Shown here one piece after another: positions 55,842 through 63,892 of a stretch of 64,000 nt of DNA. This DNA comes from an uncultured Bacteroidales bacterium (lineage in GTDB: Bacteria > Bacteroidota > Bacteroidia > Bacteroidales > UBA932), in assembly GCA_944322565.1 (NCBI GenBank), contig CALUPG010000004.1, forward strand, positions 118,994 through 182,993, given 5' to 3'. The notes beneath the pieces are model-generated. The model worked only from the letters and a program-made list of their open reading frames with translations, did not search any database and was not told the DNA's origin. The position numbers were made by a program, and so were the translations under genes. How positions within the stretch are numbered: the stretch's first letter is position 1; the number at the start of each line of letters is the position of its first letter.

Positions 55842-56282
55842 ATGATAGAAAGACACAAGCGAGACATTGTCTTGAAGACCGACCCAGTGACCAGGGAGAA
55901 GTATTGGTCCAACGAGGTAGTCACAGTATACAAACCGGACGAAGGCGACCGGGCAAATGCAGTTCTGGATATTCTTAAAGGCGTAACGACGGCGGAGGAA
56001 GTCAGAAAAAGATTTGACATCGCAACAGTCAACAGCGTATATATGTGGATCGGCAAATATGTAACTCAGGAGAAAGCATTATCTTTGGAAGAACAATCCG
56101 AAGAAGATATGGCCGGGAAAAGTAAAGATGACCAGATCCGGGAACTCCGGGCACAACTCAAGCAGGCACGAAAGGATGCGGAGCTTGAGAAGTTGCGGGC
56201 AAAGGCCTATGACACGATGATTAATTTGGCCGAGGAGACGTTCAACATTCCCATAAGAAAAAAATCTGGCACCAAACGGTAA
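55842..56282 (+). CDS. IS3-family transposase OrfA
   Basis: 146 residues with an N-terminal DNA-binding part (VLDILKGVTTAEEVRKRFDI) and a leucine-zipper-like coiled coil (DDQIRELRAQLKQARKDAELEKLRAKAYDT, given as positions about 95-125). It ends AEETFNIPIRKKSGTKR, typical of IS3 OrfA. Seven A residues at 56258-56264 near its end are a classic site for -1 frameshifting, which would join it to the OrfB frame. Confidence 0.88.
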   Translation: MIERHKRDIVLKTDPVTREKYWSNEVVTVYKPDEGDRANAVLDILKGVTTAEEVRKRFDIATVNSVYMWIGKYVTQEKALSLEEQSEEDMAGKSKDDQIRELRAQLKQARKDAELEKLRAKAYDTMINLAEETFNIPIRKKSGTKR

Positions 56283-56485
56283 GTCTGCTACGCGAGGAAT
56301 GCCCGGGGTATGGCCTGGGCACTCTCTGCGGGCTGTTTGGTTACAGCAGACCATCTTACTATAAATGGGACAGCCGTGAGTTTGCAGAAAATGCCGTCGA
56401 GCCGCTTATCGTGGAAAAGGTAAGTGAGTACCGCAAGAATAATCCCGGTCTGGGGTGCGCGAAGCTATACCTGATAGTCAAACGG
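56225..56485 (+). pseudogene. IS3-family transposase OrfB, truncated remnant
   Basis: In the -1 frame relative to orfA, the frame reads SLLREECPGYGLGTLCGLFG then YSRPSYYKWD and KVSEYRKNNPGLGCAKLYLI, the usual N-terminal part of IS3 OrfB. The frame then continues without a stop into an acetyltransferase. The rve/DDE domain is missing, so this is a broken gene. Confidence 0.82.
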
Positions 56486-56899
56486 TTATTGCCTCTCCTG
56501 CTTGTCGGTGACGAACAGGAATCCATGATTGACAGGTATCTGGAGCGGGGCGAAATGTATGTGATGCAGGATATGTCGGAGACGCCGGTAGCCGTTGCCG
56601 TAGTCACGGATGAAGGTGACGGGGTGCTGGAGCTGAAAAACATAGCCGTAGACCCGCGTTTCCAGGGAAAAGGATACGGACGGGAAATGATCGAATATCT
56701 GTGCCGGAATTACAGGGGACGGTTCCGGGTCCTGACAGCCGGGACGGGAGACAGCATGAAGACTATGTCATTCTACAGGAACTGCGGATTCACCTGGTCG
56801 CATACCGTAGAGGATTTTTTCGTAAAGAATTATGACTACCCAATAATCGAGGAGGGCAGAGCCCTGAAAGATATGGTTTATTTCAAACGCAACTTATGA
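56411..56899 (+). CDS. GNAT acetyltransferase fused to a transposase fragment
   Basis: The frame given runs 162 residues from a GTG at 56411. Residues 1-24 are OrfB sequence. From RLLPLLLVGDEQESMIDRYL on it is a GNAT acetyltransferase, with VLELKNIAVDPRFQGKGYGR (the acetyl-CoA loop), VLTAGTGDSMKTMSFYRNCG and a tail DFFVKNYDYPI. Typical members of this type have only about 12 residues before LLPLLL, so the IS remnant has replaced the original start and first strand. Translation may begin within IS sequence, from an internal ATG at 56525, or by frameshift from orfA. Substrate is unknown; it may be active or a recent pseudogene. Confidence 0.7.
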   Translation: MEKVSEYRKNNPGLGCAKLYLIVKRLLPLLLVGDEQESMIDRYLERGEMYVMQDMSETPVAVAVVTDEGDGVLELKNIAVDPRFQGKGYGREMIEYLCRNYRGRFRVLTAGTGDSMKTMSFYRNCGFTWSHTVEDFFVKNYDYPIIEEGRALKDMVYFKRNL

Positions 56900-56943
56900 T
56901 TTGTAAAATGCCTGTCGTAGCACCCGCAAATGTGCCTTGAAAT

Positions 56944-57225
56944 ATGGAAAACGGACAGAATTATATCTTTGTGGTGTCTGGTCTTGATGCCGATGATCGG
57001 GAGATGGGCATATATCTTACAGCCGAGGATGTCGGGGAGATTGTACCGGCAAAGGTTGAAAACGGAAGTTCCGACACTTTTATGCTTTCTGACCTTGAAT
57101 ATTCTGCGGTCTTGTCTGATGACAGGGTATTCAGAAAGAGATGTTTGGGCGAGCGGATGGTCGTGGCGGGCGTGACATTGTCAATCGGGCGCCGAAAGGG
57201 GATGATAGGATTTGAAGATCTCTGA
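56944..57225 (+). CDS. Small hypothetical protein
   Basis: 93 residues, acidic, starting MENGQNYIFVVSGLDADDRE, with alternating beta-like segments and a basic end (SIGRRKGMIGFEDL). I do not recognise it. It lies 44 bases after the acetyltransferase and 81 before tmk, on the same strand. A 127-residue frame covers the same region on the other strand, but the plus-strand frame fits the operon direction better. Confidence 0.45.
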   Translation: MENGQNYIFVVSGLDADDREMGIYLTAEDVGEIVPAKVENGSSDTFMLSDLEYSAVLSDDRVFRKRCLGERMVVAGVTLSIGRRKGMIGFEDL

Positions 57226-57306
57226 ATTTTCCGTATTTTTAGCCGATTTTTCACGATAAAGGCACAGGTGGACAATTTTTCGGTGTATAAAATTACTGGA
57301 AAGAGT

Positions 57307-57984
57307 ATGCTGGTAGTATTGGAAGGACTGGACGGGTCGGGCAAATCGACCCAGGTAAAAAAATTGAGGAGGTACCTCGGGGAGAAAACAGGGAGGATGG
57401 AATATATACATTTCCCGAGATATGATGCTCCGGTCTACGGGGATTTGATCAGCCGCTTCCTCAGGGGCGAATTCGGCTCCAATGAACAGGTTCATCCGCA
57501 GCTGGTGGCGCTTCTGTTTGCTGAAGACAGGCATGGAGCTGCTGCTCAGATGAGAAGTATTCTGGATGCAGGCGGAATAGTCCTTCTGGACAGGTATGTC
57601 TATTCCAATATTGCATACCAATGCGCGAAATTGGATTCTGAAGTGGAGCAGGGGCGTCTCAAGGATTGGATCATTGATACTGAATACGGGGCTTTCGGAC
57701 TTCCTGTCCCTGATCTGAACATATTTCTTGATGTCCCGGTCGGGTTTGTGGAGCAGAAATTGTCATCGTCCCGTAATGGCAGCGGCAGGGAATATCTCGC
57801 AGGAGCCAGTGATATACATGAGGCGGACATTGAGTTTCAGAAAAAGGTCCGCGGCATATATCTCCGGCAGTGTCACGATGATCAGAAGTTCCTGAGGATT
57901 GACTGTGCCGGCACTGACGGAGGGATGTTGCCCCCGGATGACATTTTTATCCGAATCAAGGAGGTTGTAGACAAATTACTTTGA
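57307..57984 (+). CDS. tmk: Thymidylate kinase
   Basis: 225 residues from the ATG at 57307 (MLVVLEGLDGSGKSTQ), chosen over an upstream GTG at 57268 because the P-loop of tmk lies at the very start. EGLDGSGKST is the P-loop, LLDRYVYSNIAYQCAK the DRY motif, and LPVPDLNIFLDVPV the core strand. It phosphorylates dTMP to dTDP. The next gene starts 13 bases after its stop. Confidence 0.92.
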   Translation: MLVVLEGLDGSGKSTQVKKLRRYLGEKTGRMEYIHFPRYDAPVYGDLISRFLRGEFGSNEQVHPQLVALLFAEDRHGAAAQMRSILDAGGIVLLDRYVYSNIAYQCAKLDSEVEQGRLKDWIIDTEYGAFGLPVPDLNIFLDVPVGFVEQKLSSSRNGSGREYLAGASDIHEADIEFQKKVRGIYLRQCHDDQKFLRIDCAGTDGGMLPPDDIFIRIKEVVDKLL

Positions 57985-57997
57985 AAATATTATCGGG

Positions 57998-59371
57998 ATG
58001 TCAGAGAAGAACAGCAATGACAGTAATGATCTCAGGGATACGGCCGCATCAGAAGATGCGGTAGTCCGGGAAGAGACTGATTCTGGAAAAGAGACGGAAA
58101 CTCGGGCTGATGCGGGGACAGAATCAGCCGGAAGAAAGAAATTGCCTCAGCTCCCGCCTAGGGCGCGGCGCTTCTGCGCCTTTCTCGTAGGTGTCGTTTT
58201 TTTTATGTCAGGGACTCTGAAGCTTATGGATCCTGTCGGGTCGGGGCTCATAATGGAGGAATACTTCAAATTCTTTCATGTCGGATTCCTGTCTTTTGCC
58301 GCAAAGTCATCAGGAACGCTTCTGGCTTTCATAGAGACAATGTCAGGAGTGGCCCTGATTACAGGTGTCTGGCGCCGATTCACTGCTTGTGTCGTATCTG
58401 TCTTTATGGCAATATTCACTCTGCTGACATTGCTGCTTCTCATATTCAATCCTGCCATGGACTGCGGCTGCTTCGGAGAGGCCGTGCATCTGACCCATGC
58501 CCAGTCATTTCTGAAGAATGTCGTCATCGATGTCCTGATTTTCGCCGCATTCTGGCCGTTCAAGTCATTCGGCAGAAACAAGAGACGGAAATATGTCGCA
58601 TTTTCCCTTGTGTCGGTGGCTGTAGTGGCTCTCATGCTCTATTCTCTTCTGTATATTCCGCTGATTGATTTTACGGACTTCAAGCCCGGCGTAAGGCTTG
58701 CTGCGGCTGATGTCCGCAGTCATGCAGAGGGAGAAGATGCCTATGAAGCGGTATTTATCTACGAAAAGGACGGGGAGAGAGAGGCTTTTACTCTTGACAA
58801 TCTGCCGGACTCTACCTGGACTTATGTCAGCACTGAGACAAGGAGCCGCAATGCGTCAGCAGACGAGCTGATGCCGGCCTTGTCATTTTCGGATGCATCG
58901 GGAGAATATCATGATGAACTTGCAGCGCATAAGGATGTCATGATTGTTTCCATGTTCCGTCCCTCCGACGCCGATGCCGCCAAGTGGTGCAGGACTGCCG
59001 CATTTGTCAATGATGCCCTGGACAATGGCTTCTTTCCGCTTGTGATTGTGTCCGGGACTCCGGAATCTGTCCTGGCGGATTTTTCCGAATACGGCCTGGA
59101 CGCTAATATTTCCTCAACCCTTTTTCCGGTCTTGTATTATGCTGACTACAAGACCCTCATATCTCTCAACAGGTCAAACGGCGGAGTGACATATTTCAAC
59201 CGCGGATATCTGGTCAAGAAATGGTCCTACAACAGCATGCCGGGCAATGCCGACCTCGCAGAACTGGCTTCCGGCGATGTCACTGAGACTTTTCTTGTCT
59301 CGGACACCGCCGGAAGTCTGACTTTCCAGGGATTTCTCCTGTATTCTTTTGCCGTTATGCTTCTGCTCTGA
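57998..59371 (+). CDS. DoxX/MauE-like membrane protein (BT_3928-type)
   Basis: 457 residues. A charged N-terminal tail of about 50 residues is followed by four membrane helices (about 60-190), with GVVFFMSGTLKLMDPVGSGL and NPAMDCGCFGEAVHLTHAQS, the pattern of the Bacteroidota BT_3928 family related to DoxX and MauE. A fifth helix is near 205-225. The C-terminal 200 residues lie outside the membrane and have a thioredoxin-like feel without a CxxC. The paired Cys in DCGC may do redox chemistry. Function unknown. It converges with the zinc peptidase gene, 6 bases apart. Confidence 0.83.
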   Translation: MSEKNSNDSNDLRDTAASEDAVVREETDSGKETETRADAGTESAGRKKLPQLPPRARRFCAFLVGVVFFMSGTLKLMDPVGSGLIMEEYFKFFHVGFLSFAAKSSGTLLAFIETMSGVALITGVWRRFTACVVSVFMAIFTLLTLLLLIFNPAMDCGCFGEAVHLTHAQSFLKNVVIDVLIFAAFWPFKSFGRNKRRKYVAFSLVSVAVVALMLYSLLYIPLIDFTDFKPGVRLAAADVRSHAEGEDAYEAVFIYEKDGEREAFTLDNLPDSTWTYVSTETRSRNASADELMPALSFSDASGEYHDELAAHKDVMIVSMFRPSDADAAKWCRTAAFVNDALDNGFFPLVIVSGTPESVLADFSEYGLDANISSTLFPVLYYADYKTLISLNRSNGGVTYFNRGYLVKKWSYNSMPGNADLAELASGDVTETFLVSDTAGSLTFQGFLLYSFAVMLLL

Positions 59372-59377
59372 GATTTC

Positions 59378-60067
59378 TCAGTCTCTGCGGCCGCCCATCG
59401 CAATGGCAATGTAATAAAGCAGAGTCGCCAATGAGCCGATGGCTGCAATCACATATGTGTAGGCGGCCCATTTCAATGCATCAATTGCCATCGGCTGGGT
59501 GCGGCTGTCGGTTATGCCGGCATTGCCGAGCCATGACACTGCCCTCATGCTTGCATTCACCTCCACCGGCAGGGTGATGATGCTGAAAAGTGTAGTCATT
59601 GCAAAGAGGCCGATGCCTATCCACAGAAGTGTCGGGAATGTGTTTACCATTATGATGCCGAGCAGCAGAATCCACTGTACGATGTTGGAAGCGAAACTTA
59701 CGACCGGCACGAGAGCCGAGCGCATTTTCAGGGGAGCATATCCTACGGCATGCTGCACTGCGTGTCCGCATTCGTGTGCTGCAACGGCTGCTGCTGCAAC
59801 TGACCGGCTGGAATAGACCCCCTCGCTCAGGGCGACGGTCTTTGTCACCGGATTGTAATGGTCAGTGAGCATCCCGTTGGTCGGAATGACCTTGACATCG
59901 TAGATGCCGTTGTCATGCAGCATTTTCATCGCCACTTCGGCACCTGACATTCCGTTGGGCAACGCTTCTTTCGAATATTTCTTGAATCTGCTCTGAAGGG
60001 TGCCTTGTATGATCATGCTCAATATCATCACCGCTATGAAAATGATCCAGATACTCGTTGTTGTCAT
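59378..60067 (-). CDS. YugP-type membrane zinc metallopeptidase
   Basis: 229 residues with four hydrophobic segments. AAHECGHAVQHAVGYAPL has the HExxH zinc site, with the following His as part of the site. MSGAEVAMKMLHDNGIYDVK and DHYNPVTKTVALSEGVYSSR are the family's N-terminal signatures (Peptidase_Zn_membrane, PF04298). These are presumed membrane proteases of quality control. It is divergent from alr, with an inverted repeat between. Confidence 0.94.
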   Translation of the reverse strand: MTTTSIWIIFIAVMILSMIIQGTLQSRFKKYSKEALPNGMSGAEVAMKMLHDNGIYDVKVIPTNGMLTDHYNPVTKTVALSEGVYSSRSVAAAAVAAHECGHAVQHAVGYAPLKMRSALVPVVSFASNIVQWILLLGIIMVNTFPTLLWIGIGLFAMTTLFSIITLPVEVNASMRAVSWLGNAGITDSRTQPMAIDALKWAAYTYVIAAIGSLATLLYYIAIAMGGRRD

Positions 60068-60140
60068 TTTTTCTCTTTTTAATGATTATTTTTTTAAAAC
60101 ACGGTCGGAATCATCTGCAAAAAGCAAGCCGCTGAAATTT

Positions 60141-60159
60141 TGTCATGTTTTTCATGACA
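60141..60159. promoter_or_regulatory. Inverted repeat TGTCATG-N5-CATGACA
   Basis: Perfect 7-base arms at 60141-60147 and 60153-60159 around TTTTT, in the 150-base gap between the divergent zinc peptidase and alr genes. The word TGTCATG also appears twice in the dnaK/rluA-type gap (near 17130 and 17288). Candidate operator. Confidence 0.5.
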
Positions 60160-60188
60160 TTTCCATTATATGGTCCTGATTATTTTCG

Positions 60189-60196
60189 TATTTTTG
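60189..60196 (+). promoter_or_regulatory. -7 element for alr
   Basis: TATTTTTG matches TAnnTTTG and predicts a start near 60203. This makes the ATG-like start upstream at 60170 impossible and supports 60218. Confidence 0.6.
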
Positions 60197-60217
60197 CAGC
60201 CTTGCATTTTTGAACTG

Positions 60218-61357
60218 ATGATGGAAGAGGATAAAAGGTTTGCCGTAACCGGCAAGAAAGATGATTTTTCAAGACTGGAGATAAATCTCCCGAACTGCAT
60301 ACATAATTACCGTTATTTCCGGTCCAGGCTGAAGCCGTCCACAAAGATGCTCATTCTGGTCAAGGCCAATGCCTACGGGCATGGGGCAGTGGAGTTTGCC
60401 TCGATGATGGAGGAGGCCGGGGCGGATTATCTTGCCGTGGCGTACCCGGTGGAGGGTATAGAGCTTCGGAAGGCCGACATAAGGACGCCTGTCATGGTGC
60501 TTACTGCCGGGACGGATTTCTTCAGGGAAATCATAGACAACGGTCTGGAACCCGGCATCCCCAACATGTACACTCTCAAGGCCTTGTGCGGTGTCTTGGA
60601 CAGCAGGGGCATAAAAAGATTTCCCGTACATATCAAGCTGGATACAGGAATGCACCGTCTTGGCTTCATGACATCGGAAATTCAGGAACTGGTCGATTTC
60701 CTTGCCGGAACGGATGCCGTGCAAGTGAAATCAATATATTCACATCTTGCGGCAGCTGAAGACCCTGCCAATGACGCCTTTACGGAAGGGCAGGTGTCCA
60801 TGTTCAGGCAGAATGCGGACACGATATCCGCATCACTCGGCTACAGACCGCTGTATCATATCCTCAATTCTGCCGGTATAGAGCGTTTCCCCCAGTATCA
60901 GTTTGATATGGTCCGTCTTGGCATAGGCATCTATGGGATAAGCGCCCTCGACAATGTAAAGCTGGCCCCCGTGGCCTCCTTTAAGTGCAAAATATTGCAG
61001 ATCAAGCATCTCAAGCCAGAGGACGGGACCATAGGCTACGGACGCTGCGGCCAGGTGGCACCTTCAGGGACAGACATAGCCATCATCCCTGTGGGCTATG
61101 CCGACGGCATCGACCGCCATCTCGGCAACGGCCATTGTTCATTCATGCTCAACGGCCATCGCGTCCCTACCATAGGAAACATCTGCATGGACATGTGCAT
61201 GCTCGACATTACGGGAGTTCCGGCAGAAGTGGGCGATACCGTGACCGTCTTCGGTGAGGAGCCGACCGCATCGGAGCTTGCCTCCATCCTCGGCACGATA
61301 CCTTACGAGATATTCACTTCCATTCCGAGGCGTATCGAAAGGATTGTAACCCGCTGA
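60218..61357 (+). CDS. alr: Alanine racemase
   Basis: 379 residues from the ATG at 60218, which follows the -7 element; a longer frame would start upstream of it. Lys in ILVKANAYGHGA binds pyridoxal phosphate. HIKLDTGMHRLGF and IGYGRCGQVA (catalytic Tyr) are present, with PVGYADGIDRHLGNG and IGNICMDMCMLDIT following. It makes D-alanine for peptidoglycan. In many Bacteroidota alr is joined to murF; here it stands alone. Confidence 0.95.
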   Translation: MMEEDKRFAVTGKKDDFSRLEINLPNCIHNYRYFRSRLKPSTKMLILVKANAYGHGAVEFASMMEEAGADYLAVAYPVEGIELRKADIRTPVMVLTAGTDFFREIIDNGLEPGIPNMYTLKALCGVLDSRGIKRFPVHIKLDTGMHRLGFMTSEIQELVDFLAGTDAVQVKSIYSHLAAAEDPANDAFTEGQVSMFRQNADTISASLGYRPLYHILNSAGIERFPQYQFDMVRLGIGIYGISALDNVKLAPVASFKCKILQIKHLKPEDGTIGYGRCGQVAPSGTDIAIIPVGYADGIDRHLGNGHCSFMLNGHRVPTIGNICMDMCMLDITGVPAEVGDTVTVFGEEPTASELASILGTIPYEIFTSIPRRIERIVTR

Positions 61358-61495
61358 GTTTTAAGGGAGTGTTTTGTAGAATCCTGTGAGAAGTCCTGGT
61401 TTCTGCTTCCGGACACCTTACCGGTTTGAGGAAATTATGTGTCACTGAATGCACACCATAGTACAACCCGCCTAAAAATATAAATATGTAATAAT

Positions 61496-61981
61496 ATGAG
61501 TGCCAATAAAATACATAAAATATTATTTGTCTGCCTCGGAAACATCTGCCGTTCTCCTGCAGCGCAGGGTGTGTTTCAGTCGATTGTGGACAGCAGAGGC
61601 AGGGCGGATGAGTTCCTGGTGGATTCTGCGGGCACATATTCCGGTCATAGAGGCCAGCTTCCTGACAATAGGATGCGTGCTGCGGCTTCGCGCCGGGGCT
61701 ATGACCTGACTCACAGGGCGCGGCCGGTGTCTGTTACGGATTTTCTGGAGTTTGACCTCATAATAGCGATGGATGACAGCAATTTTACAGATCTGATGCA
61801 TCTGGCCCCGTCGGTGGAGTCATCCCGGAAGATAAAAAGAATGGCCGATTATTTTACCGGCCAATCCATGACTTATGTCCCTGACCCGTATTATATGGGA
61901 CATGAGGGTTTTGAACTTGTCCTTGACCTTCTGGAAAATGCCTGCGGCAATCTCTATGATTCGCTGGCTGCCGGGAAGTAG
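61496..61981 (+). CDS. Low-molecular-weight protein-tyrosine phosphatase
   Basis: 161 residues. VCLGNICRSPAAQG is the active-site P-loop CxGNxCRSP near the N-terminus, and VPDPYYMGHEGFELV supplies the general acid Asp (DPYY). It removes phosphate from tyrosine in proteins, possibly those governing exopolysaccharide synthesis. It is monocistronic after a 138-base gap from alr, with no terminator seen, and ends 10 bases from the convergent DJ-1 gene. Confidence 0.95.
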   Translation: MSANKIHKILFVCLGNICRSPAAQGVFQSIVDSRGRADEFLVDSAGTYSGHRGQLPDNRMRAAASRRGYDLTHRARPVSVTDFLEFDLIIAMDDSNFTDLMHLAPSVESSRKIKRMADYFTGQSMTYVPDPYYMGHEGFELVLDLLENACGNLYDSLAAGK

Positions 61982-61991
61982 CCGAAAAGTG

Positions 61992-62564
61992 TCAGAGCAT
62001 TATGCTCGATGCCACTTTGTCTGCCGTTTCCTGCCCTTTCAGGTGGGCCAGTATTGTGAGCCCGAAAGTGATTGCGTGTCCGGCTCCGCGGCCAGTGATG
62101 ATGTTGCCGTCTTTTGCCACTCCGTCCTTTGTATATTTTGCCCCCTTTTCAATCAGTGCCTGTTCAAATCCGTCGTAGCATGTCATTGTCTTTCCTTCCA
62201 CAGGCAGCTGGCTGAGGACGAGGCTCGGTGCTGCGCAGATGGCTGCCACTGTCCCTCCTTCTGCATAATGTTTCTGCATGAGGTCCATGAGCCTGCCGCA
62301 TTCCGCAAGGTTGTTTGAGCCCGGAAGTCCGCCGGGGAACAGCATGAGATCTTCGGCGGAAGTCCCTTCAAGTATGGCATTTTCAAGGAATTCTCCGAAA
62401 GTCATGTCCGCACCCATCGGGATGTTGTGCGACCCCATGACGGTCTTGTCGTCATAGATGGAAACTATCTTGAGATTCACCCCACCTCTGCGGAGGACAT
62501 CAATCGGGGCAATGGCTTCAGTCTCTTCAAAGCCGTTGGCGAAAAAAATGTATGCACCTTTCAT
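61992..62564 (-). CDS. DJ-1/PfpI-family protein
   Basis: 190 residues. GFEETEAIAPIDVLRRGG is the N-terminal DJ-1 signature with the conserved Glu, and AAICAAPSLVLSQ holds the nucleophilic Cys. GRGAGHAITFGLTIL is typical of bacterial YajL/DJ-1 proteins. Roles claimed for the family include protection from oxidative and carbonyl damage; which applies here is not known. It follows the dehydrogenase-like gene by 12 bases, likely one operon. Confidence 0.92.
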   Translation of the reverse strand: MKGAYIFFANGFEETEAIAPIDVLRRGGVNLKIVSIYDDKTVMGSHNIPMGADMTFGEFLENAILEGTSAEDLMLFPGGLPGSNNLAECGRLMDLMQKHYAEGGTVAAICAAPSLVLSQLPVEGKTMTCYDGFEQALIEKGAKYTKDGVAKDGNIITGRGAGHAITFGLTILAHLKGQETADKVASSIML

Positions 62565-62576
62565 GTCGATTTTGAT

Positions 62577-63491
62577 TTATGGTTTATGTATAAGGAACTT
62601 TTCAATGTTTGCAATCACTTTTTGTGAAAGTCTTTCCGTGCTCTGGGCTGACATGCCTGCCACCGAAGGCGTATAGATTACATTCCCGAATGTGGCAAAT
62701 TCATCTTCCAGTGTCCCCATCCCTGTGCCGTCGCAGAAATAGAAGCTGTCAGGATTGTCCCTGAGCCATTCCTTGATTGCCTCTATGTCGAAAGTCGCCC
62801 CTATGGAAGTGTTCATCAGTATCTTTCCGTTTCCGAGGATTTCAAATTCCTTCTTCTGGAGCAGATATGTGTTCCGAGGCAGTGTTGTCAGCACTATGTC
62901 GCAGGTCTTCAGCAGATTGTGCAGCGGAAGATATGAAATGCCGTCCTTCTCAGCCTCCGGTTTCCTCGTCCTGCTGAAGTAGTGCACATTGCTTCCGAAG
63001 AATCTGAATGCGTCCGCACACATCCTTCCCGTCGTACCAAGACCTATGATGCCCACATTCATCCCGCCCAATTCGTATTTGCGCTGCTTCCACTGCCTTT
63101 CTCCGAATCCGTGCAGGAAACGCACCGTTTCGCTTATCGCATATTCGACGACTCCTTCGTCTCCGTAGTCCCGCACACCAAGGACCGTGATTCCGTGTTC
63201 CCGAGCCGCAGCGATGTCGACATTGCAGCTGTTTTCATCGTACAGTGTGCAGCACATCCCGATATATCTGATATTCGGGCACGACTCAATCACATTCCTG
63301 CTGATTTTCGTCTTGAACGATACCAGCACCCCGTCTGCATCACCGATTCTCCGTATGATTTCCTCGTCCGAATCCGGCATGTCATAATGCATCTCCACTT
63401 CTTCTGCAAGCCCTTGAAGCCTCTCTTTTGCCGCATCATTGATCAGCACATCTTCTATTGCAACTATTTTTCTGAATCTGTTTTCTTTCAT
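62577..63491 (-). CDS. D-2-hydroxyacid dehydrogenase-like protein lacking usual catalytic residues
   Basis: 304 residues from the ATG at 63491 (MKENRFRKIVAIED); ATGs at 63512 and 63527 are possible. The NAD-binding Rossmann motif is VGIIGLGTTGRMCADAF, and the substrate domain surrounds it. In the usual family the catalytic Arg lies in NxxRGxxVD and the His in TPHxAG; here these read NTSIGATFD and TPSVAGMS, so both are absent. It may bind NAD without classical dehydrogenase activity or use other residues. Neighbouring DJ-1 protein suggests carbonyl or stress chemistry. Confidence 0.82.
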   Translation of the reverse strand: MKENRFRKIVAIEDVLINDAAKERLQGLAEEVEMHYDMPDSDEEIIRRIGDADGVLVSFKTKISRNVIESCPNIRYIGMCCTLYDENSCNVDIAAAREHGITVLGVRDYGDEGVVEYAISETVRFLHGFGERQWKQRKYELGGMNVGIIGLGTTGRMCADAFRFFGSNVHYFSRTRKPEAEKDGISYLPLHNLLKTCDIVLTTLPRNTYLLQKKEFEILGNGKILMNTSIGATFDIEAIKEWLRDNPDSFYFCDGTGMGTLEDEFATFGNVIYTPSVAGMSAQSTERLSQKVIANIEKFLIHKP

Positions 63492-63697
63492 GGCAAATGA
63501 ATTTTCGTGCATTTGTGGCATCACCAAGTCATCACCTGCAACTGCGAATCTACTAAAAGTTCAAGAAATCCCCAAGCCGCTTCCCGCATTTTCATCCAGG
63601 TTTTCATCCTAACATCGCACCAAATCCGTATGCTATTCCTCCGTATATCCGACAAATTCTGCATGAAATGAAAATAATCAGAAGAAATGAATAAAAA

Positions 63698-63728
63698 TTT
63701 GGAGTATGAGAAATTTTGCCTATCTTTG
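63698..63728 (+). promoter_or_regulatory. tRNA-Phe promoter (TTTG-N19-TATCTTTG)
   Basis: -33 TTTG at 63698-63701 and -7 TATCTTTG at 63721-63728 with a 19-base spacer. The start would be near 63735, about 43 bases before the tRNA. The rest of 63528-63777 shows no gene. Confidence 0.75.
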
Positions 63729-63777
63729 CAATCCCAATCGCAAGAGAGGGACAAGTTCATAAAAAGAACAGCAAAAT

Positions 63778-63850
63778 GGTGTCATAGCTCAGTTGGTAGA
63801 GCAAAGGACTGAAAATCCTTGTGTCCCTGGTTCGATTCCCGGTGACACCA
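63778..63850 (+). tRNA. tRNA-Phe (anticodon GAA)
   Basis: 73 bases. The acceptor stem GGTGTCA pairs with TGACACC, discriminator A. The D arm is AGCTCAGTTGGTAGAGC, the anticodon stem AAGGA/TCCTT with loop CTGAAAA (GAA at 63811-63813), and the T arm CCTGGTTCGATTCCCGG. CCA is not encoded. A terminator follows. Confidence 0.97.
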
Positions 63851-63860
63851 CTTCAGAATC

Positions 63861-63892
63861 AGAGAGTTACAGAAATGTGACTCTCTTTTTTT
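63861..63892 (+). terminator. tRNA-Phe terminator
   Basis: AGAGAGT (63861-63867) pairs with ACTCTCT (63880-63886), followed by T residues. It begins 10 bases after the tRNA. Confidence 0.8.

Larger units (their letters stand above)
55794..56485 (+). mobile_element. IS3-family insertion sequence remnant, 3' end deleted
   Basis: The left end is placed at TGAACTGAAAAAAGTTGACA (from 55794), of the form seen at ends of Bacteroidota IS3 elements. It includes a full orfA and the first 70 or so codons of orfB, then stops abruptly near 56484, where acetyltransferase sequence begins. The DDE catalytic core and right end are absent, so it cannot transpose by itself. Confidence 0.75.

Noticed and set aside
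56961..57344. 127-residue minus-strand ORF opposite the small hypothetical gene
   Set aside because: It overlaps the start of tmk and runs against the operon direction.
60170..60217. Upstream start for alr
   Set aside because: It lies before the predicted transcription start and adds no family sequence.
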